Assembly: GCF_900110835.1 (NCBI RefSeq) | Contig: NZ_FOJG01000001.1 | Coordinates: forward strand, 941,022 to 1,005,021 | Direction of reading: 5' to 3' | Origin: Chitinophaga arvensicola | GTDB taxonomy: Bacteria > Bacteroidota > Bacteroidia > Chitinophagales > Chitinophagaceae | DNA: 64,000 bases | Shown here: positions 56,041 to 63,089 of the stretch, piece after piece | How positions within the stretch are numbered: position 1 is the first letter of the stretch | Layout: each line of letters opens with the position of its first letter | The notes under the pieces: model-generated | Told to the model about the DNA's origin: nothing | The model's input: only the letters and a program-made list of their open reading frames with translations | The model's database searches: none | Translations under genes and position numbers: made by a program

Positions 56041-56346
56041 TTAGTACGCAGGATTAAGATCGACAAAGTTTCCGAATTTTATTGCAATGGCGTCCTCAAT
56101 ACGAATTCTGCCTTGATAATCCGGGAGGGCATATGATGTAATTACACAGCTTTCATTTTCTTGCACTATGCAGAGATAATCAACTCCCTCTAAGTCTGAG
56201 GTGATAGATTCGCTCAAGTGATAATATACCGAATCATTATAATCAACTGCCCAGGCATAATAATCAACATTATGATGAGTTACCAGTGCTATCGTTGCCG
56301 ATGCAATAATTGTAAATAGCCCTTTAAATTTATATGTATTAAGCAT
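56041..56346 (-). CDS. DUF6520-like secreted small protein, divergent paralogue C
   Basis: 101 residues from ATG 56346. A longer frame to 56433 exists but overlaps paralogue A and its hairpin, while the chosen Met starts a signal-like segment (LFTIIASATIALV). Shares with its two paralogues the order W-x-V-D, DSVYYHLSE, YLCIVQENESC and the ending FVDLNP. The pair Cys-x7-Cys is kept, but the GGGDE block is lost. Convergent with the TlpA-like gene (7 bp). Most diverged of the three. Confidence 0.68.
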   Translation of the reverse strand: MLNTYKFKGLFTIIASATIALVTHHNVDYYAWAVDYNDSVYYHLSESITSDLEGVDYLCIVQENESCVITSYALPDYQGRIRIEDAIAIKFGNFVDLNPAY

Positions 56347-56375
56347 GCGATAGAACGGCTTAAATAGACTGTATA

Positions 56376-56406
56376 GAAGAGCGTAGCCTATTTGGCTACG
56401 CTCTTC
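56376..56406 (-). terminator. Hairpin between paralogues A and C
   Basis: Perfect 13-bp inverted repeat (56376-56388 and 56394-56406, loop of 5), 7 bp after the stop of gene A and 29 bp before the start of gene C on the minus strand. U-tract weak. Likely a partial terminator or mRNA stabiliser that favours expression of A over C; in the plus direction it could end the susCD-tlpA transcript. Confidence 0.7.
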
Positions 56407-56413
56407 GTAATTT

Positions 56414-56767
56414 TTACTTAGTTGGGTCGGCATCTACAAACTTGGCGCCGGCAACCAGAACGTCACCAGTGGCAATATTTGATTTAGCATAACGTTTCCT
56501 CAGCGTAACAGGTTCAATTGTGATTAGAGCTGGGTCAATGTTAATGGTACAGGTTGTGTTTGATTGCAAATTGCAAAAGTACTGTTGATTCAGGACTTCG
56601 TCACCTCCTCCTACTTCTTCTGCCAGATAGTAGTAGTTGGCGTCACTTGTGTCTACTCCCCACGGTTCTTTTGGTAATAACTCGTTGGGGGTAGCTTTAA
56701 AGGCAAATGCTGCGGCTAGTGCTAATACACATGCCAGCATCGTAAAAAGGCTTTTCGCACTTTTCAT
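56414..56767 (-). CDS. DUF6520-like secreted small protein, paralogue A
   Basis: 117 residues with a strong Sec signal peptide (KSLFTMLACVLALAAAFAF). Mature part: WGVDTSDANYYYLAEEVGGG then YFCNLQSNTTCTI, with exactly two mature cysteines spaced Cys-x7-Cys, and the ending KFVDADPTK. The block DANYYYLAEEVGGGDE is identical in paralogue B. The Pfam-type call (DUF6520, small secreted Bacteroidota proteins) is from memory of the motif and should be checked. Lies 76 bp after the LanKC-like gene, same strand. Could be a substrate peptide of that kinase or of the redox proteins. Confidence 0.75.
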   Translation of the reverse strand: MKSAKSLFTMLACVLALAAAFAFKATPNELLPKEPWGVDTSDANYYYLAEEVGGGDEVLNQQYFCNLQSNTTCTINIDPALITIEPVTLRKRYAKSNIATGDVLVAGAKFVDADPTK

Positions 56768-56843
56768 AAATTGATAGTTTAATAATTAATAGAATTTGTT
56801 TGACTAACTAACCATTACACGCGCATGTAATATCTTATTTCCC

Positions 56844-57629
56844 CTAAAGGAATTTTTTACAGTATAAAATTAATTGCTCTGACATATCCCTAGGTGACGG
56901 ACGATTTAGTGGATTGGGGTCAATGCAGGCTAATGCCAAATCGCACAACGTAGCATTAGCGCAAATAGCCAATAGATTCTTTTGGGTAACCGAAAATTTC
57001 TTCATGTCGATTATCTTACCTGGGTGCTCGCCTGTTAATAATTTAATGGTTATGCAGCCAAGTGAGTAAACGTCCTCAGTTTTCTCCGGCTTTGCATACT
57101 TTAACTGTTCAGGCGCCACGTATCCATGTGTTCCGGAAACGAAAGGCGGGAACGGGGCCAAGTTCAAAATGTCATGCGACATTTCGAGGTCGATTAAACT
57201 GACAATTCCCTTTTTCCCAAATAGTATGTTTGAAGGAGTCAGATCACGGTGTACAATATTTAAGTTGTGTAATTCTTCTACGGCCTTTATCGTTTTAACT
57301 AATAGATCAATGATGTATCGTTGATCATCTTTGGACAAACTTGTAAATGGCCTGTCTTTTGTAGTTGTATATAATATTTGCGCAAGACTTTTCCCTTTTA
57401 TTTTTTTTGTAATTAAGTACGTGTAGTCACCTTCTTTTATTATACTAATAAGTTTTGGAACAGATATCTTGCCTTCTAACTGCAAAAATATTTTAGATAG
57501 CCATATGAGCCGATCTTCTGTGGTCCTGCCAATGGGATCAATGCTACTATTTGGCATAGCCTCTTTAATGATTATACTTTTTGGAAGCAGCCATTTAAAG
57601 TATAATCCCGAATATATTCCACCACGCAC
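56844..57629 (-). CDS. LanKC-like protein, kinase part (frameshifted gene)
   Basis: 261 residues from GTG 57629, but the frame is open without a stop to 57869 and the upstream ~80 residues belong to the same protein (they include IPKKEKPPFL and the kinase beta1 strand KYIVKRPISRSVRGG). Seen: ATP-site K22 in IIIKEAMP, catalytic loop H127-R128-D129 with N134 (HRDLTPSNILFG), D147 in LIDLE and GTHGYVAPEQ. The phrases KEAMP and IDLE instead of the usual DFG match the kinase of class III/IV lanthionine synthetases (KEARP, IDFE). No LanC cyclase domain follows; the protein ends after the kinase. Role inferred: phosphorylation of Ser/Thr in a peptide. Confidence 0.78.
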   Translation of the reverse strand: MRGGIYSGLYFKWLLPKSIIIKEAMPNSSIDPIGRTTEDRLIWLSKIFLQLEGKISVPKLISIIKEGDYTYLITKKIKGKSLAQILYTTTKDRPFTSLSKDDQRYIIDLLVKTIKAVEELHNLNIVHRDLTPSNILFGKKGIVSLIDLEMSHDILNLAPFPPFVSGTHGYVAPEQLKYAKPEKTEDVYSLGCITIKLLTGEHPGKIIDMKKFSVTQKNLLAICANATLCDLALACIDPNPLNRPSPRDMSEQLILYCKKFL

Positions 57630-57823
57630 TGAGCGTGAAATTGGCCGCTTTACAATGTATTTCCCACCGACAACCTTCGGGACTTGATAGCAGTTATAAG
57701 TGAAACCAGGGCCTAGGAATGGGGGCTTTTCCTTTTTAGGTATGGCGTACTGTTTTATTTCCTGTTTTATTCCGCCAACTGCAATTTCTTTTACTCTACA
57801 GTATGCGGTGAATACTGGACCTA

Positions 57824-58315
57824 TTAAATGGATGGCGTTTTCACAGTGGGGGCCTTTATCGGTAGAAGGTTATTCAGATGATCCTTTAGCAACAAATTCA
57901 ATTGTTCATCTGTAAGAAGCATTGATATCGTCTTGCCAACTTCACCAAGAGAAAATTCACCACCGTTCTGCCGATAATTGTAGTAGCCATTTTCAACAAT
58001 ACGAAACGAAATGTTATGATTTTTTAAGAATTTTATGATTGTTTTGAGGACGGAAAGAGTATCCTGGGTGTTGCACGAAATAAATGTCACCCATTTGTGG
58101 TGATAATTTGTAGTCCCCACATAAAGAAACCTGCCCACCCTCTGGTATTCAATCCCATTTCCCTCCAAAATCTCGCTGTAATCTTTTATATCCAAAGCCT
58201 CAATGAACTCCCGATAGGGATTTCCCGGTTGAAGCCTATATGTATCGTTTCGGAAGACCGTTTTGACCTCCTTCTGATTGTTATTAGATCCTGGTATCAA
58301 TAATTTTCCACGCAT
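57824..58315 (-). CDS. LanKC-like protein, N-terminal lyase-like part (frameshifted gene)
   Basis: 163 residues; the last ~10 are out of frame. It matches the N-terminal region of LanKC/RamC proteins in order: KWVTFISCNTQDTLSVLKTI (family: GWKxHVSATxxNA), NISFRIVEN (VxFKFxxD), EVGKTISMLLTDEQ (SSGKFITxYPxDE), and then, in the kinase frame, GPHCENA...GPVFTAYCRV (GPYILSD...RYGGF). One extra base in the G5 run at 57848-57852 (plus strand) would join both frames into one protein of about 490 residues. In known class III enzymes this part eliminates phosphate from phospho-Ser/Thr to make dehydro residues. Confidence 0.72.
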   Translation of the reverse strand: MRGKLLIPGSNNNQKEVKTVFRNDTYRLQPGNPYREFIEALDIKDYSEILEGNGIEYQRVGRFLYVGTTNYHHKWVTFISCNTQDTLSVLKTIIKFLKNHNISFRIVENGYYNYRQNGGEFSLGEVGKTISMLLTDEQLNLLLKDHLNNLLPIKAPTVKTPSI

Positions 58316-58332
58316 TGCGGCAGGATTAATTG

Positions 58333-58812
58333 TTAGATAGAATACTTTTCCTTCACGGAAACGAGGATTGTGTTATCTTCATTATCATCATGCTTCAACT
58401 TTTTACAAAGCACGTATCCCCAAAATGAAATTGCAGTAAAAGCTATATTAATAAATAAGTGGGGCCCCCAGCCGATTTGAGGAAATACACCTCCGCATGA
58501 GCAAGGGACACGGCTATATACTGCCTTACTCAGAATAACTCCAACATAAACTGTAAACACAAACATCATTATGGTTGACATGAGGAAGGCAAATTTCCTA
58601 GTTGGCCGAAAGAAAAGTAGAATCGAGGCAATGTATTCAGCAGCAGGTATTAGTATCACAAGCAGGGGTGTCCATCTATTATCCATCGGCTGATTATTCA
58701 TCGCGCCAACAAAGCCTTTGAAATCCAAAATCTTCGATGTTGCTGTATAGACAAACAACAAGGTGATAAGTATGGAAAAGATTTCTACAACTACGAAGTT
58801 TTTCCTGCTCAT
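58333..58812 (-). CDS. MauE/DoxX-type redox-associated membrane protein
   Basis: 159 residues with four membrane helices. After helix 3 comes the paired-cysteine motif VPCSCGGVF, as in Bacteroidota MauE-like proteins. MauE is needed for disulfide-rich protein maturation in methylamine dehydrogenase systems, and family members probably move electrons across the membrane to periplasmic thioredoxins. 17 bp upstream of the LanKC-like gene on the same strand, so cotranscribed. Partner of the TlpA-like protein by inference. Confidence 0.82.
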   Translation of the reverse strand: MSRKNFVVVEIFSILITLLFVYTATSKILDFKGFVGAMNNQPMDNRWTPLLVILIPAAEYIASILLFFRPTRKFAFLMSTIMMFVFTVYVGVILSKAVYSRVPCSCGGVFPQIGWGPHLFINIAFTAISFWGYVLCKKLKHDDNEDNTILVSVKEKYSI

Positions 58813-58885
58813 AATATATAGGATAAAAATTTCGAATAGGATTACATAAACTTAATAAGTTTTACATTGGTAGTTTTCTGAATCA

Positions 58886-59180
58886 CTAATGTTTAGTGAG
58901 GCTGAATTTCCCTGGCGCATATCTCACAATTTGAATGGCTTCAGCTACTACAGTGAAAATTCTATTAACCTGTGCTATGCTCATATAATCTACGTCAATT
59001 GTCCATCCGTTTATATTAACCTTCAAATAATAATAGACCACATCTTCAAATTCCATCTCAATATTCCTGTGTTCTTACATCAGAGATAATTGGAATGTAT
59101 TTCAACACAGACATTACCGCAAGTACGGCTGATCAGCCAATGATTGCTGCGGCTAATGATAATGTGAGTTTTCTAGGCAT
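58886..59180 (-). pseudogene. Possible decayed fourth copy of the small secreted protein
   Basis: On the minus strand a signal-like start at 59180 (MPRKLTLSLAAAIIG) is cut by a TGA after 15 codons, then resumes as SAVLAVMSVLKYIP. A second frame, ATG 59056 to TAG 58886 (56 codons), includes EDVVYYYLKV, reminiscent of the DANYYYLAE block of the paralogues, but has no Cys pair. It fits a broken paralogue, yet the similarity is short; the 56-codon frame may also be an independent small gene. Confidence 0.3.
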
Positions 59181-59207
59181 AAGATATTCACTACCTGAAA
59201 GGGATTG

Positions 59208-59549
59208 TTATTTTGTTGGATTGAGATCAACAAACTTTCTATTAAGAAAGATTACAAATATTACTCCACTCTTTAGTATTCTTAACTTTCCGGTAATAGG
59301 GTCGACGGTAATGTTAACCACATCTATCTGTATAGTACATGTAGTATTTGACTGCACATTACATAAGTAATCTATTCCTTCAATTTCATCACCACCACCA
59401 ACTTCCTCTGCTAAATAATAGTAGTTTGCATCACTGGATTCTACGGCCCAAGGTTCAGTAGATTTCAACGGCTTCTTCACTGAACTAAATGCGCATAAGA
59501 TAGCAACACATGTAGGCAGAAGCGCCCTAAAGACAGCAGGTAGTTTCAT
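59208..59549 (-). CDS. DUF6520-like secreted small protein, paralogue B
   Basis: 113 residues with a signal-type N-terminus (FRALLPTCVAILCAFSSV). Contains WAVESSDANYYYLAEEVGGG and YLCNVQSNTTCTI, and ends KFVDLNPTK. Sequence between the Trp and the second Cys is nearly the same as in paralogue A, while the signal peptides and the region after the Cys pair differ strongly, so selection appears to act on the YYYL and Cys-loop part. First gene of the leftward cargo group (B, remnant, MauE, LanKC-like, A, C). Confidence 0.75.
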   Translation of the reverse strand: MKLPAVFRALLPTCVAILCAFSSVKKPLKSTEPWAVESSDANYYYLAEEVGGGDEIEGIDYLCNVQSNTTCTIQIDVVNITVDPITGKLRILKSGVIFVIFLNRKFVDLNPTK

Positions 59550-59782
59550 GTTTCTGATTTAAAGTGATGAAATAGTGCCAATCCTACGAACAGTCCAGAC
59601 TATTTTCATCCCTGCTAACTGTCCGAAGGTTATTGGCTTTCGTATTTCTCAGATCATGCTTTGCTTATCGGAACTTGTCAAAACGTTTCTTGATCTATCG
59701 GAGGTGCTTCACAAAAATACTATGGCAGATTGTTGATTCAATCAAAATAGCTGATCTTTCGCCTCGCATATTTGTCGAACTT

Positions 59783-60745
59783 TTATTCTTTTTTTCGCAA
59801 ACCACGCGTGTATTCCTGTATTGTACAACCGAAGTAATCAGAAAAGGTACGGCGAAGTTGGCTTTCGCTATATCCGACCTGGCTGGCAATCACTACGACT
59901 TTCTCTCCTTTATTCAGCAGCTCCACTGCGCGACGGATTTTTGTTTCAATACGATAATCACTGATTGACATTCCGTATACAAGCGAAAACCAAGTACGGA
60001 GCTGATAATGGTTAAGGTCCGTGGCCTTCGAAAGCTCTTCCGTTGTATGTGTGACCTTTAAATCAGAAGTGATAATCTCCCTTATTTGATATACTCTACC
60101 GATTTCATCATCGCTCAATTTGTTTTTGGGTGTACTATTTTTAAGCAATGTCATTTCTATTGCGTAATCCGCTGCCTCTGCCTGCCAGTCGATGTCTCCC
60201 CCACCCTCCAGTGCGTTCCCCAGCATCATAAGCAAATTATAGTCAGCAATAAGGCGATGCTTCGACAGTTTGGTGGGTTCGTTCTCCCTCATCCGCCATA
60301 GTACTTCCTTTGCACGCTCAAAGCGAAAGCTATGCTTATGGAATACATCTGGCGCCATACAAAGGAGAATACTGCGACTTGTATTGTCCGTTATGTGAAT
60401 CTTCGCCAGCCATACAGGGGCGTAATATATGGTGTAGGATCGCTCATGTAGTACAATGGGAGAAAGACCCTGTACCTGGTAACGGATCGTCCCCTGCAGG
60501 CTAAGGTGTAAAACCACCACCCCTTGAAGGTAGCTGGCATTAAGGTGGTCAGGTTGACTGCCGGAAAGAAGGGAATGGTAAATACTAAAGGGTCCGGATT
60601 GCCTACATTGTAAAACCAGGGAGTTTTTGGCCCACGACGCAGATCTCAACTGTGTTCCGGGTATGGCTAAATGAGCGTACTGATCTGGCATCACGTTAGA
60701 CAATGGCAGTTCCCCGAACCTGGAACTGCTTAGTTTTAGGTCCAT
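59783..60745 (-). CDS. AraC family transcriptional regulator
   Basis: 320 residues. The C-terminal ~100 residues hold the two AraC HTH motifs (TTEELSKATDLNHYQLRTWF and KVVVIASQVGYSESQLRRTF). The N-terminal ~200 residues are a beta-rich sensor part of unknown ligand. Base composition returns to the higher GC level here, so it likely belongs to the element backbone rather than to the AT-rich cargo. Same strand as the cargo genes, 233 bp upstream of paralogue B; it may control them. Confidence 0.88.
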   Translation of the reverse strand: MDLKLSSSRFGELPLSNVMPDQYAHLAIPGTQLRSASWAKNSLVLQCRQSGPFSIYHSLLSGSQPDHLNASYLQGVVVLHLSLQGTIRYQVQGLSPIVLHERSYTIYYAPVWLAKIHITDNTSRSILLCMAPDVFHKHSFRFERAKEVLWRMRENEPTKLSKHRLIADYNLLMMLGNALEGGGDIDWQAEAADYAIEMTLLKNSTPKNKLSDDEIGRVYQIREIITSDLKVTHTTEELSKATDLNHYQLRTWFSLVYGMSISDYRIETKIRRAVELLNKGEKVVVIASQVGYSESQLRRTFSDYFGCTIQEYTRGLRKKE

Positions 60746-61237
60746 ACGATAAGGTTAAAACCACGGGGAATGTGGTGCTCGATTTGGCCACCGGTGAGGG
60801 TGAAATGCAAATTGCTCAATCCCCCTATGATTGCAAAATATTATTAACCTTTTATGATATGCAAACGGAAGTATTTTCAGGGCGACAATTTAGATACTAT
60901 ACTTGCGGACATTGCTGACCGCGAGAAACATTAAAATTTATCTGATAACGTAAAGGTTTCCCCTTACCCAGTCAAATTATCCTTTATTCTGATGGATTTT
61001 TACTGTAGAATTGTATGGACAAATTTTTTATCAAACCGCCACGGGGCGGTGCTCGACAATGCCTCTTTTAACAACCTGTAGCACTCTCCCTGATCACCCC
61101 CCCTTTGAAAATTTACGCGACATTTGGTTAAGGTTCCATCCCTGCCGGGACATGGCTATGTCAGGTTAGGTGCATTATGCACCTAACCTGGCATCCTATC
61201 CGTGGCCATTTTTGCACTGAAACGACAAAGAGCAATT
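60746..61237. other. Gene-free stretch with a long palindrome
   Basis: 492 bp between the divergent AraC gene and the next rightward gene. No convincing coding frame. It must carry the promoters for both directions; its main visible feature is the perfect palindrome at 61162-61190. Confidence 0.5.
61162..61190. repeat. Perfect 29-bp palindrome (14-bp arms, 1-nt centre)
   Basis: Arms 61162-61175 and 61177-61190 around T 61176. It ends 47 bp before the ATG at 61238. No T tract follows, and no plus-strand gene precedes it, so an operator or a recombination-type site is more likely than a terminator. Confidence 0.75.
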
Positions 61238-61834
61238 ATGAATAACCTTACTATGAAGCCTCCACCGCTGTTACACCTTTGTCAGCCTGTAGATCCTTTT
61301 GCACCAGTGATCTTCAATATCAAATTTGCGCGGCATATAACTTATGAACTGCGCACAGTCGATGTTGCCCGTGATCTGGCCGAGGTGCTGGGCTGGATGG
61401 GAAAAGGAAGTATTTCTGAGCATCAGGATGCCGACCTGGCCGCTGATACCTTCTACCAGTCCTATATGATAGTGGCGAAAGATGATAATTCCCAAGCCCT
61501 TGTTGTAACATTGGACGGGGTGCCTGCCATCCAGATTGACGTGCGTACCGGGCCTAAAACCCTAGCCGAAATCATTGGTGGCAAGCAGTGTTACGTTCTT
61601 AGCCTCAAAGCCAACCAACAGCTTAGGCTAAAGACAATACAACATGGAATAATGTTTGCATTTTCTTCTATGTTCGAGGTTACACAACATCCAATATTAT
61701 GTGTTCAGGTAGACCAGGATCAAACCTACTGGCATGTGGTCTGTACTCAATTAAAGGGTGATGTGATCCAGCGAATAACGACCAGTACACAGGCGCAGAC
61801 AATATACCGATTTGATAGAAGTCAATTTTTGTAA
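61238..61834 (+). CDS. Hypothetical element protein
   Basis: 198 residues from ATG 61238 (GTG 61202 would add 12 residues lacking typical features). Mixed alpha/beta with the stretch DTFYQSYMIVAKDDNSQALV then GVPAIQIDV, vaguely like an acyl/acetyl-transferase fold (Asp-rich beta strands), but no diagnostic motif is present. Not recognised. First of two plus-strand genes before rteC. Confidence 0.6.
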   Translation: MNNLTMKPPPLLHLCQPVDPFAPVIFNIKFARHITYELRTVDVARDLAEVLGWMGKGSISEHQDADLAADTFYQSYMIVAKDDNSQALVVTLDGVPAIQIDVRTGPKTLAEIIGGKQCYVLSLKANQQLRLKTIQHGIMFAFSSMFEVTQHPILCVQVDQDQTYWHVVCTQLKGDVIQRITTSTQAQTIYRFDRSQFL

Positions 61835-61930
61835 ATAATAGCACCAACCAACAGTTGCCTCCTTTTCCCCACTGATGGCCACTCCTGACAACAGGCCCTC
61901 TGCCGTTTTGCACGATATTAAACCACAACT

Positions 61931-63076
61931 ATGAAATACGAACTTGTTGAGTTGGAACAGTATATACACGATCGGTTACCTCCGGAGATACTACCTGTCG
62001 ATGAAAAGTTACGCGAAAAGGTGGCTGTCCACAGCCATTACCTATCCTTGCAGGTACAACGGCTGCGAACCATCTTTAAAGAGGACCTTGCCGCTATGAA
62101 GGACCTGGAAAGGGCCAGAATATATGTGCCGGTACACGCTCTTTCGATTCTGGATATATGCGGCCAACTTGCCAACTGGTTTCAGGCGGCAAAAGAAAAA
62201 GGCCAGAACCAGCTCATGGAATTTTACAGCCGGATAGATAGGCTGCTTAGTGACCTGCTCCAAATCCTACAAAAAACATTGCCGGCGGCATTCGATACCT
62301 CTCTACCTATCCCATTTACCATCTACAATGATCATCTGCCGCATATCCGGCAACTAATTGACGGAATTTCCGATCTTAAACCGCTGCTGGATCATCATAA
62401 CCAGCCGGTAATAGATCTTGTGCAAACGGAGATTACCAGTATTTGGGCAAGCCCACGCGAGGTAACTTATCATCTGCTGGAGTACACTACCCGGTTGCTC
62501 ACGGCATTAAGCGAAATTAAAGACCGTACTGTGCCGAATTATAGTCACTACCTGCATACCGCCGTGCTTATCCGGCTCAACTACAACTCCCCCAAATATA
62601 TAGAACGGTGTATTTTTAAACTCATCGAGAAGATGGATGAAATGAATAACCTGGAGAAACTGATCACCATTGACTTTTACGTCGATGAACTCTCTAAAAT
62701 AGTGCCCCTTAAAAGCGACTGTTTGATAAGCGATGAACACTCAGCACTCGATCAGCTCAAAGCATGGACATTCCAGGAGAAAAAAAAGTTGGAAAAGCCT
62801 TTGCTGGCCACTCAACAGCAAAAGGAATTAGAAAAGCTATTCCTCGATTTAAGTGTCGATGAGCTGGCTGCCCTGACTTATGGCGCACAAAAAGCCGGCT
62901 TTACTAGAAAGGATGATAAGCTGAATTTGTTCCGTCAGATAATTGCCTTTATCCGCACAATTGGCACCGATAATATTGCCATCGACAGCTTTGCCAACAA
63001 AACCTATAAACCAAAAGAGGCTGCTAAAGTCAGTATGCGGGCAAAACTAAGGTTGCTTGACGATGCACTGCGGTGA
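61931..63076 (+). CDS. Hypothetical element protein, RteC-like C-terminus
   Basis: 381 residues, mostly alpha-helical. Near the C-terminus LFLDLSVDELAALTYGAQKAG, with LFRQIIAFIRTIGTDNIAI further on, faintly resembles the ELVELIYGLNEMG / FGNIFQIDLSNIY layout of the neighbouring RteC protein, suggesting a distant relative, but I would not call it on this alone. Converges on rteC with 13 bp between the stops. Role unknown. Confidence 0.6.
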   Translation: MKYELVELEQYIHDRLPPEILPVDEKLREKVAVHSHYLSLQVQRLRTIFKEDLAAMKDLERARIYVPVHALSILDICGQLANWFQAAKEKGQNQLMEFYSRIDRLLSDLLQILQKTLPAAFDTSLPIPFTIYNDHLPHIRQLIDGISDLKPLLDHHNQPVIDLVQTEITSIWASPREVTYHLLEYTTRLLTALSEIKDRTVPNYSHYLHTAVLIRLNYNSPKYIERCIFKLIEKMDEMNNLEKLITIDFYVDELSKIVPLKSDCLISDEHSALDQLKAWTFQEKKKLEKPLLATQQQKELEKLFLDLSVDELAALTYGAQKAGFTRKDDKLNLFRQIIAFIRTIGTDNIAIDSFANKTYKPKEAAKVSMRAKLRLLDDALR

Positions 63077-63089
63077 CAATGCGTTCGTA

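Noticed and set aside
56041-59549. Firm call of a lanthipeptide cluster
   Set aside because: No LanC cyclase, no leader-peptidase or transporter gene, and the small proteins have Sec signals; kept only as a hypothesis in the findings.
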